Of a stretch of 64,000 nt of DNA, positions 9,991-20,600 are shown piece after piece. The position numbers and the translations under genes were made by a program. A model generated the notes under the pieces. That model was not told the origin of the DNA. It made no database searches and saw nothing but the letters and a program-made list of their open reading frames with translations. Source of the stretch: Warburgia ugandensis (lineage: Eukaryota > Streptophyta > Magnoliopsida > Canellales > Canellaceae); assembly GCA_035236585.1 (NCBI GenBank), contig CP141137.1:7828327-7892326 (forward strand), written 5' to 3'. The number at the start of each line of letters is the position of its first letter. Position 1 is the first letter of the stretch.

Positions 9991-12900
9991 TTCATATGAA
10001 CAGTAACAATGAGTTACTTAAGTTTTGCACCTTTAGTTTGGTTTATTTAATGAGCTTTTAAATGATTTAATCCTTTGCTTATAATTTTATTTGAGTTATA
10101 AAGAGTTTTATATCATTTTTTAAAAATTTAATGGTCATATTTGCTTAATTTTATGAAATAATTTTGAAAGGTACTGCTGTGCAGGTTGGTGAACAGCCTA
10201 TATTTGTGATTGAATATCTTAACTTTTATCATCTTAATTTAAAATCCAACTATACAATTAAATTTATTGATATCAAATTGTTCTAAATACCAAGTTTTGT
10301 TAAAAAATTCTATAAAAAAAGTAGAAGAAATAAGTGGCCAAAATTAGTGAAATCTTCATGAATTCTAACTATTTGTAGATTGTTAATAAAGACTAGACTA
10401 ATTGTGGATTGTAAACAAGAATAAGATAACTAGTTAGTTAATGTCAAATACGCACCACTGCACATGATTGTTTAAATTATCCACTGCTTTTACAGTGACA
10501 CTCTCTCACTTGCAGATGTAGTGAGAGGTGTTGCTCTGGTATTTTAATTTGAAAATAAAATTAAGAAAATTTGCAAATAGGATCTAACATGTGAAATATC
10601 AGAGAATGTTATGGGTAATCTAAAATAAATAAATATTTAAAAAGCAGTTTTCTCAATTAGAAAGTTTTAATTTTTAAAAAAATTTTTTTTTTTATAAATT
10701 CTACAATTAATTTAAAAATAATGCTAGGCTAGTTTTCTTATGCTTAAGATTAAAATGACCTTATTTTTAGGTTAGAAACACCACTTATAAAAAAATTTAA
10801 AGTTGTAATTGTACTAAGAAATTACTTTTGAAAATTAAATTAATTTGAAAATTATAATTTCATCCTTAATATAATTATTTGATTTTTTTTTATTACTTTT
10901 CATATTGGATTCTTAAATTTAATCTTTGGTCCATTATAGTTAGAGTTTACATAGAATGCTTAGAATTTGATTCATTATCTAAAATTTTAATTTTTAAAAA
11001 CTTTTAAATTATTAAATATTTTTTGAGACAATAATTGTAGTTTTAATTTAATTCTTAAGTTATAAAAGAATATAACTAAATGGTGGATTTATTTTAAAAT
11101 AAGTAATTTTTAATCTCAGCAATTTATGTTAGATTAAAAATTCATTCTCTTTCTCATCCATTAAATTAAAAAATTATCATTTTTCTTTAATTTTACATTA
11201 GTTTATGGATAATTAGTCTGGATCAACTTTCATTCTTTATTTTCTCACCATATCCTCCTTGTGGATTTGACCATATATGATATTACTACTAACTATTGTG
11301 CACTTACAAGAAAACTTAAATACGTCCATATATAAAGTCTTCTTTCATTTACCTTTGTGTGAGTAGAGGAATGATGAATGCGTGCGGTGCACTTAATGCG
11401 AGTGTATTTGTCTAGGCCTATCACTGTAGAGATTGTCTAGTGCTACAAGGCTCAACTCTCTTTAGTGGGGTTTGCTAGTGTAAAGAGAAAGGACTAGGAT
11501 GGTTTTGAGAATCTTGTGGGTTAAGTTAGATGTCTTGTCCACCAGGCAAGGCTACTTGATGTCCAAGTAAAGCTTCCCTATGTAAGGGCGTGCATCCTAG
11601 GCCATTCTTTGTAGCATGTCTTCGTCTTCCAAAGCTCTCTTGTTTGTGGCTTTGTAAAGTTGGTTTAGTTGAGACATTCTCTATTCTCGTTCTTCTCTTT
11701 AGAGTTTGTCAGTTTTAGTATCACTCAATTGTATTCACTTTTGTTTAGTGTTTACTAGTTTTGTGCATCACTCTATTCTTATGATCTCTCTTTGAGTTTA
11801 CCTATTATGGTATCACTCTTTAAGGATTATTCTACTTGATAAGATCTCTAGTTCTATAGTTTGCTAATTTTGGCATCACTCTTGTTCTAGGGTTCTAAAC
11901 TTGTGAAGTTCTTCTTATTCTTAGTGTCTATTAAAAGTTAGATTTTGCTTTCATTTGAACCTCGTGTTTGAAGTGAATTGAGTTTCTAATAATGTTTCTT
12001 ATAAGGAGTTATTGTAATTTGTGGAGATTTTTGAAGACTTCAGTTTTATGACATTTATCTTGGAGACAAAACTATTAACCAAGTCTGATGGTGCAAAATC
12101 AATTGAGATATAGATTGAGTCTTTGTTTGGTGTCGAATCCCAAAGATAGAGCTGTCATATCTCTTGCATTTAGTGGAAGTCTTCAATATCTTCAAGAAGC
12201 TTATTTTAATGTTCGCCTTTAAGCTAAGATCTATGGCATTTCAATTTTTTTGCAATATTGTCTATATTTTTAACAAATCAAAGTGTGTTCTCTCCATTGA
12301 TTCTAGCAATTGGTGAAGGTATGAGTCTCTTTAGCTTGAACATGGTGATATCTAATATGCAAATGATTTATATATCCTTAGTTGATTTGTTTCAATATGT
12401 TGAATTTCATGATAATGTTTTACAAAAAAAAAATAGAAGTTTTAATATAAAAAATTAAATGATTTTAATTCATTCAATCCAAATATATCTTATAGAGTTC
12501 CTTATTTTTAAAAGGATTGCATAATAAGAAAGAAATTAGATTTTTTTTCTTCTAAGCCTCAAAACAAGAAATTAAGAACAAAATATGTGGTGCTCTAATT
12601 TTTATGAGAGGAATCAAAATTTTCAATTCTTACTATTTAGAGTAAGTATTGATAAATTAATAAAATTAAATTTCTTTAAAAAAATTTAAAATTAAACAAG
12701 TTTGTTTAATTTGATGATATTAGAAATCCATAAATCAAATTTACATGTTGGATGGTTTGAAATGGGTTTATTTTATTTTTATAATATACATGTATGTGAT
12801 AGAATAGATTTAATCATGTGATAATTATTTGCTTTCTCATTATTTTGATGTGAATAGAGGTTTGCATATTTAATCATCAGATATAATTTTGATGGAAAGT

Positions 12901-13326
12901 CTCAAAATTGTCTCAACTTGGACAAGTTCCAAGTTGACATGAGAAGTTTTAATACCATGCTCAAACCAAGCCACCAACTTCAAAGGCACCTAGATTGTCA
13001 TAATTAACAACCTTTGTCAAAGTTAATTTTATAGGGGCCATGTGATGGAGGAGGAACATATAGAGTGAAACTTTGCTTTCACTTTTCTTGTCCTTAATGA
13101 TTCTTTAGTTTCTAACTATCTAGTGCCCACGGAAGTCAATAATAATAAATGCCCAACTAGCAACAAACCTGGAGGTTGAATATTAAAGAACCTCAAAGTT
13201 TATCCTTTCTAAAGACACATCTTTTGTTTTCATTCTATATATATAACTTTTGGTTTGATTGGCATTCAATGCTAGATTAATTACATGACAAAGTTAGATC
13301 ACACAGGAGTGGAACTCGTTTATAGT
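9991..13326. other. AT-rich intergenic stretch
   Basis: Very AT-rich, most extreme at about 10540-11220, with many A and T runs. There are no credible coding segments. A set of degenerate short repeats at 11704-11883 is listed separately. Confidence 0.5.
11704..11883 (+). repeat. Degenerate short repeats, about four copies
   Basis: A motif like TTTACTAGTTTTGGTATCACTC recurs at about 11704, 11751, 11797 and 11860. Spacings are about 47, 46 and 63 bp, and the copies differ at several bases. Function unknown. Confidence 0.5.
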
Positions 13327-14441
13327 TAGGGCTATCAACATGAACCAAAGAATTGGAGTGAAAAATTAGGTTCCAATCCTTCAATTGGAACTAATGGTCC
13401 TGTTCCAATTCTTTGCAAGCAAACTAAATTAAATTTGGTCAGGTTCTAATTTTATACAAATAAAAAAATCCCATAATTGAAAACTGAATCATTAAAATAT
13501 AATATTTTTAGGATTTTAAACTTTAGTTTAATTAAGGGTAAATAGTCTTTTTAACTCGCATATTGTAAGACATAAGACACCCTCAATATATTGGCTGCCC
13601 ATGAGATAGTAAGGGCAATTTAGGCCTTTTAACTAAATTTTAATGGAAGAAACAGAACACATGATTTTTTCTAGAACTCTAACTCTTCACTTGTATTTTC
13701 TTGTCTTTAATTTAAGGCTTGCATATTCTTTTTTTGTCCAAACTAACAAATTATAACACTAGCTGGATGTGGTTGTTTACTTTCATTTCATTTCATATGC
13801 AATGCTTAGTTGGATAATGATACTCCTTACTTTGTTATTGCTCTCTTAATTGACTAATGATTGCCATGAAAATTTTTAATAGCTTGTCTTTCACATTTTC
13901 GGTCCAACTTTAAAAAACACTATACTCTTAACTTTATAATGTTAGAAAGGAAAAATATGTGAAGAGTAAAATTATTTGTTTTTAGATCTGTCTACAATTA
14001 AAGAATTCAACTTTTAATGTCTAAATTTTTATATTTTGAATTGGCATATGAATAATATTTGGTCTTGGGTAACTATAGTAAGAATAAGAATATAAGAACT
14101 GAGCATGGTTGGGAGATATGATACATAGTTTCTTAAGTGTAACATAGTTGAGGAGATTGGCATGCAACACTTTGAATGACTTTGCAAAAGTAGCTTACAT
14201 TTTCATTATAGTAATTCTTTACCGTGACCACTTCCATCAAATGAGAGAAAGTATTATATAATTAGTTTAGGTTATAGAACTTGTAAGTATTGAGAACCAT
14301 ATTGGAGTCAAACATTTTAATTTTGATTTTTAAATTTAGAATTGAATCCTAGAATGGTACAGTTCCAATTATGTTGAAACTAGAATTTCCTAGTTCCAAT
14401 TCTTGGTGAACTAGACTAGAACCATACCATTGATACCTCTA
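13327..14441. mobile_element. Non-autonomous hAT-like element
   Basis: The ends are inverted repeats: TAGGGCTATCAA at the left and, on the opposite strand, TAGAGGTATCAA at the right (10/12), the form typical of hAT termini. The 8-bp flanks TTTATAGT (13319-13326) and CTTCTAGT (14442-14449) match at 6 of 8 positions, as expected for an old hAT target duplication. Subterminal regions share AATTGGAAC/GTTCCAATT motifs in both orientations. The interior has no transposase coding, so it is a deleted or MITE-like derivative. Confidence 0.6.
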
Positions 14442-16691
14442 CTTCTAGTTATTCTCCCAACAAATATAGGGACACTGCCTAGGGTGAGCACATGGCTAAG
14501 GTAGGTACTATTTGGTTTGCCATTATGTTCATGAAGGCCCCATGTTTTGCTTCATCTAAGCAGTTGTTTTCCTCTAACTTTGGTTGTGAATGGTGTGAGG
14601 ATTAATTGGGCAATTCTGGTTTTTGGATATGTTTATGGAAAATGCATCCTAGACGTAGAAAAGGATGTCATTAAGGGAGGCAATCAAACTAGGCCCCTCC
14701 TTTAGAATGGCTAGCCACCAAACTTCACAACCTTTGGGTTATTTAAGCCATGTCCTTTTTTGCTTTTAAATCATGGCCATTGAAAATTTTAAACTCAAAA
14801 AGTTAGTAGTTAGAAGCCTCCCATGGGAATGAATTTTTGTAGACAACCTAAATAAGGGATACCAAACAAGATGAATGGTTCTTGTTAGCCAAATTTGGGT
14901 ATTGTCTAGGTTGGATCCTTTTTAGCTTTCTTTTTGGGCATCTTCTATCTTTATGTTGGTCGGCATTAAAGCAAACTATTAATTTATAGAGGTACTCAAG
15001 ATGCTCCACATAAAAGCATCCAAATTACCACATTGTTCTTTTTTTAACCCATCTTTGTAGGATCTCACTCATGCTTTCTAGCCTGTGCATGTTTTGCAAA
15101 TCAAAAAGTACTTTTATCAAAAGATTGTACCTGGAACATGAGATTTATAAACTTCAAAAAAATAAAAATTTAAATTCTATGACTCAATTAGATAGAGCCA
15201 ATTCTTGTGCTTTTTGATCTATAAGAAATCCACAGCTAGAGCTAGCAGTAGCAAAATAGATAAAATTTAGCACATATTCATTTGTTTGTCTAAAATTTGC
15301 AAATGTAGATTAAACATGATCCATGGATAAAAATGGATCAAATCAATTTGACCCACCAAATTTGCAGTCAGCATGCATATATTCATAGATATCCATTTAA
15401 AAAGGTATTTAAACAAGAAAATCATATAAATAGTGGATGCTGACTTCTTTTGAAAGATCTCAACCATTATTCTTGTTTGGCATCCCCGAAACATGTGATC
15501 CATCAAAAAATCATTGTATTTGGATGATCCTAACCATTTACTTTGTTTCTTTAAAAGAAAAAAAATTGATGGTTTTAATTTTCAACTTCTATAACTCAAG
15601 CTATAAGAATCTACAACTCTTGAAATTTGGTACCTAGATTATCTAAAGTATTTTGAACAAGATTAATGGTTTAGAAGAAATCAACATCTATACTTCTACA
15701 TGACTTGTGTGGGATGGATGGATAGTTTGCAAATCTGTGATCGATACTCAGATTTGAGTTTTTTAATCCATGATTTATGTGGTACCCAATCTGTATTTAA
15801 TTCTTATTTGTGTTGATTGAATTGGACTCAATCTGTTTATTTGTGTTATTAGCATTGGCTAGAGCAATCAAATGGATGAGTCAGATCATGAAAGGTGGGC
15901 TTCACCAAAAATGATATTGCTTGGATGCTCCATGTATATAATCAAAGATCCACAAGGAATGATAAAATAGTGAGTGTCAATACAACAACTTACCATATTC
16001 TAGCCTACTTTTGCATGATGGGCCCTACCTTTTTCTTGATCAGTCTTGCTCTTGTTTGTCTAATTTTCCTAGCTGTAGATAAGTTGAATCCAAATGGACA
16101 TATGATTGGATGACTGTAACATCTAAAATATGTGCTTCTTATTCATTGATCATGAATCTCTCATTGAACAACATTTTTTTAATCTAAAATATGTGCTTCT
16201 TATTCATTGATTACGAATCTCTCATTGAATAATGTTTTTGATCGTCCATGTGCTATGGTCAAAAGAACATTTCTCTCAATTTTATGCACATCCAATCCTC
16301 ACTATTTATGGAGCACTAGTCATCTACAAGTAGAGAAATCAGATGAACAGGCCAGTCAATTGGAGCCGAGGCCTATCATGCAAACATGGGGCACACTACA
16401 ACAAGTTGCTATAGTGTCGCGCATCATGCTATCATTCCCCAAGTTTCACATTCAACAACTAAATATATATTTTATATGTATACAAATTCATATAAATAAG
16501 ATAAATAGGCGAGATTAAGCACAAAGGTATAAGTCCCTTTGTAGCAATAGCATTCCTTATTTTCTTCAAAGGAAGGTGCTGATATATAGTAAAATAAGGG
16601 GTCTATATATTATCACCCTAAAAAGAACGAGGATCACTGATTCACTGAACAAAGAAGGGTTAATAAGGATATGATAAGGACCATATCAATA
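14442..16691. other. Intergenic, no recognisable gene
   Basis: AT-rich sequence with only short chance frames. It contains the 61-bp tandem duplication at 16121-16242. Confidence 0.5.
16121..16242 (+). repeat. Two-copy tandem repeat, 61-bp unit
   Basis: The unit starting ATCTAAAATATGTGCTTCTT occurs at 16121 and again at 16182, with a few differences near its end (GATCATGAATC versus GATTACGAATC). Confidence 0.9.
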
Positions 16692-17236
16692 GAGAAATGC
16701 TATTCGGACTGAGTTTTGAGACTCGCATTGAAATCCCACCTAGCTAATCCTCCCTTTAAATGATTTGAGCCATCAATCTTCTTTGGCTTCTCCTAAATTG
16801 GCTTGACATCAAAATTTATGACCACAGGATGATTTTAGAAGTGGCCATAGATTTTTCAACCAAGAAAATTAGAAAATGACATTATCTAAAACCATCCAAT
16901 GGTTATGAATTTTGGTGCCTAGCCAATTTACGGGAAGCCAAAAAAGATGAATGGATCAGATCATTCAAAGTTGGAGATTAGCTTTGGGGGTTTTAGAGTG
17001 AGTCCCCAACCCAATAAAAAGGGTAGCCCCGGGGCATGAAGCTCTCACCTATGTAGGGTCCGAGGAACGGAGGAGGGGACGGACCACAAGAACCTATAGT
17101 ATGCAGCTTTACCATGCATTTTGCAAGAGGCTGTTTTCATGTCTTGAACCCGTAACCTCAAGGTCACATCACGATAACTTTTACTGTTGCACCAAGCACT
17201 TCTTCTGAGTCCCCAACCCAGTCCGGATAACATATC
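16692..17236. mobile_element. Foldback MITE (about 340 bp) interrupted by a SINE
   Basis: The left arm from 16692 (GAGAAATGCTATTCGGACTG) pairs with the reverse complement of the right end at 17236 (GATATGTTATCCGGACTGGG). Pairing continues inward: 16745-16832 is the inverted counterpart of 16893-16980, sharing TTTGGCTTC, TAAATTGGCT and CAAAATT blocks. A TA dinucleotide flanks both ends (16690-16691, 17237-17238), suggesting a TA target duplication. The right arm is split by a SINE with a 15-bp duplication. Without it the element is about 338 bp, nearly all of it in the hairpin. Confidence 0.8.
17014..17205 (-). mobile_element. Au-type SINE inside the MITE right arm
   Basis: On the minus strand this has the A-box-like TTGGTGCAACAG, the TGACCTTGAGGTTACGGGTTCAAG B-box region and the 3' end ...GGGGCTACCC with a short T tail. 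A perfect 15-bp duplication TGAGTCCCCAACCCA flanks it at 16999-17013 and 17206-17220. A few bases between the 5' duplication and the body form the tail. Confidence 0.95.
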
Positions 17237-17380
17237 TAGTGTAATTATTATTGCTAATCCAGGCACTTAATGAAATAAATAGTAATACTCCATTTATTAT
17301 AATAATAATAATTATTGTAAATACCAGAAAATGGTTGTTTTTCACTAAGAAGGGGGTAAAATCAACATTTCCTTGTTCCC

Positions 17381-17654
17381 TCCGTTTAATCGATTCAAAT
17401 TTCAAAACCCAAAACCCTTTCAAACAAGAAAAATCCGTGCTCTCTATCCCCACCCCCCCCTCCCTCCCCCCCCGGTCCGTACACACAACAAAACTCCCAT
17501 TTTCTTCCCACTTCCCGCAAGCCCGTTTCCTGCATTTCGAGTTGATGAAATTTAGGGTTGGTGGTGTTCGTCCCAACTGAAAGTGAAGACGAGGGAGTAA
17601 ATGATTATCCGAGGAGCAGACATTAGGGCTTTTCTTTTCTTCATCGTCGAGGGT
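17381..17654 (+). promoter_or_regulatory. Leader region of the JASON-like gene, with a uORF and an in-frame upstream ATG
   Basis: This probable 5' UTR contains a C-rich pyrimidine tract at about 17440-17473. A small upstream frame starts at ATG 17545 and ends at TGA 17578-17580 (11 codons). A second ATG at 17601 is in frame with the main start at 17655, with no stop between, and would add 18 residues. The transcription start is not determined; the boundaries are my estimate. Confidence 0.45.
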
Positions 17655-20600
17655 ATGGGTTGTCTGTTCGGATGCTTTCGTGTTAAAGACACTGATCGTA
17701 GTCAATCTCATCTCATTTCTGATGCCATTTCTTCCAAAACCAGAGTAAATTTCCATTTCTCGCTTTCTTACAGAATTTTGGGAAGTCTTCTGATCTCCAA
17801 CTGCCATGTCTATGATCTTCTTTTTCTTTTATTTGTTATCGATCAGGAACCTTTGGTGTCAAGGAATCGCCTCTCATCTTTACTTCAGTCCGAAGGTAAT
17901 TCTCCATGTTTGATCTTTTAAACTTCGTTTCTAGCCTTCTAGGGTTATGTATTCTTGTTCCATGTTGAATTGTGTTCTATATCACGTAGTTTTTATAAAG
18001 GAATTTATTGTATTAAGGCTAAGTATATTGGTTATCTGGTTTTCTCAAAAGAGCGACGCTCTTCGTGCGAGGATGTCAAATGCGGGGATGTCCGATCTGG
18101 ACAAAGTGATGTGGAAGGAGATAGTCATATGAATGAGCTCAAGGAAGAGGTACATGTATTGTTTTATAAACGTCGACTTTGTTATGCATTATCCTCTCCG
18201 CCGCTTTATTTTTCTCTTGACTAGTTTTCATTTGTAGTTGCGCTTCTAAATGTTGACATCATTCAAAAGGAAAAAATTATTGTTAACCATGTTCTGGTTG
18301 TTTTCTTTTGTTTGATATTATCTGACATGAAGCACACGATGTATGGATGCTATGAAAATATTAAGTTATTACTCGTACTGTGTTTGATATAGTCTTCTTG
18401 CCCCATGTTACAATTATTTTTGGTAATAAGCATACTTTAGAGAAGTTCCCAAGCTGGACTAGAATTGGCTTTTCACAATTTTATCAACCTTTGCTTTATG
18501 GCTTCTTGTTGTTGGTAGCATGATTTATCACGAGTTCTCGAGCCCAATGGGTGGTTGCACATCTTTAATTGGTTTTTCTTATGTTTTTCTTCAAGAGTGC
18601 ATCTGAAAAATCTGTTTACTAATGAAGAAATCTATGAGATCCTGTTGGTCAGGTATTTTGGCTACTTGTTCTATTCTATGTGTGTTCCATTTTCTTCTAA
18701 AATGCGTACTGCTTCTTGCCATTCTGGTGGTTTGCTCATCTCGGGATAAACATGAAAACAAGTTTAGGACGTTGAAAATTTAAAACTTCCAACAAATGGA
18801 GAAAAAAAAGAACTATAAAACTGAAATGAAACATAAATTCGCATAGTTGGTGTCCAGGTGCATGTTTTGGTGGTTATAGGATACTAATCTAGCTCTTTTG
18901 GGTCAACTACCCAAGGTTTGGGTACTTGCACTATTTCAGGAGAGATTGCTGGAATGGAATTTAAAATAAGAAGTTTTCAGCGAAGGAAAATAACTATATC
19001 CTGGGATTAACGATGGCTTTGGCTGTAACGTAGTTTAGCAATGAGTGGAGAATGTCTGTGTTGGCCAAGGAATTCATTTATCTTCATGAATTTTTTATGC
19101 TTTATTACATCAAATTGAGATGGATAATTACTGGCATGATCCTATCTATAATAGATCCTGAAAACCACCCTCAAGTTAAAATGACTTTTTACTTAACATT
19201 GACTGCTTGTTTCATAGAAATTACTCAGAATTCCTGTTAATTACTTTTATGGAAACACCTGCAGTTTGTTTCAAAGATGAAAACAACACCATAGGGTACT
19301 TTCTCCATGTGCTATTTATTAGTTTGTACAAATTGATTATCAATTTCAATGTGTTTAGTACAAGCCAATTCTTCATTTCGAAATTATGGCTGAACTGCCC
19401 CATTGGCATTTGCTTTTCTTCACAAATGATGAATTGTTGGAGGTATCTTCAATGTAGTGCATGCCTTTTGTGTCCTTGTAGAAACAATATATCGGATACT
19501 GCTATAGCCAAAAGCGGTGGACTCATCTTGGCTCACTCCATTGCTAATGTGATGCAGAGGAGTCATGTGATCCCCAAAATCCTTCTTGAATTTGAATTAT
19601 CAAATACGTGGATGAGTTGTCCAAGGGCCTAGGTAAAGCCCTGGTGACTTGGGCAATTGGGGCATTGGCAGAGGTGCCTTTTAATAGTTTAGAAGCTTCA
19701 AACACTCACAATGCTTGTCCTAGTCTGGAGATTGCCTTACTTTCCTTACAAGACATAATGTTGGTTGTCTTGTGTGAAATCTGTGTGGTGTTTCATGAAT
19801 ACATCATTTTTTTTTAGAGGTGGCAAGCAAGAAGGCATGCTTGACACTCCACTTGTTGTAGGGCCTGTTAAATAAACTAAACGCTGCCATTTAGGCTTTC
19901 ACTGAGTTAGCAGTTTAGAATGTCCAAAGACTTCTTTTATTCATGTCTCTAAATTAAAATCTTATGCTGCTACTTGGGCTTTATATACCTTCAAGTTTCA
20001 ACCATCTCATTAGGCTCTTATTTTACTTTGCATGGAGTTTCCTATGGGTAGGTTACTAGTATCCAATCATTGGATCCGTGACTGGGGAGTTCAAGCAGCT
20101 TGTTATTAATGTACATTGGAAAGGTGATACTAGTTGATGGTGATGAGAGTTTTGGCAAAAGAGCTTATCACTATCAAAGGCATCAGATTTGGAACATGTA
20201 CTTCTTGACGTCAAAAGTTGAGGAAATATTACCATAGCATTGTGTCTGGAATGAATATCACAAAGTTGAAGCAACTTCGGGATATGTCTGAGATGAGCCC
20301 CAAATTAGACAAACTGTATCCACAATTTGCAAGAGGTTCAGTCGAAGGTTCATGACATGTAGGATCAGAATCTGCTCTTGGATCTTGAAGATGATCAGTA
20401 GAATTTAGAACCTGGGATTCTTTTCTCCACTGCCAAGAAAGAAATAAAAGATGCTAAAAACAAGAGGCCTGTTTGGTTTGGAAGAAAGCACTTTTAGCTG
20501 GAAATGCATTTTTCTCATTTCCACCAGTTCCTAGACTTCCATATTCTATTAAAAATTGGACTTTATGTTTTAAAGGGAATATTGATTTGACAAGTGTTAA

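Noticed and set aside
17181..17807. A 208-codon open frame on the minus strand over the start of the JASON-like gene
   Set aside because: It overlaps the SINE, the leader and exon 1 of a well-supported plus-strand gene, has no recognisable domain, and contains low-complexity runs (IIIIII, from an AAT repeat).
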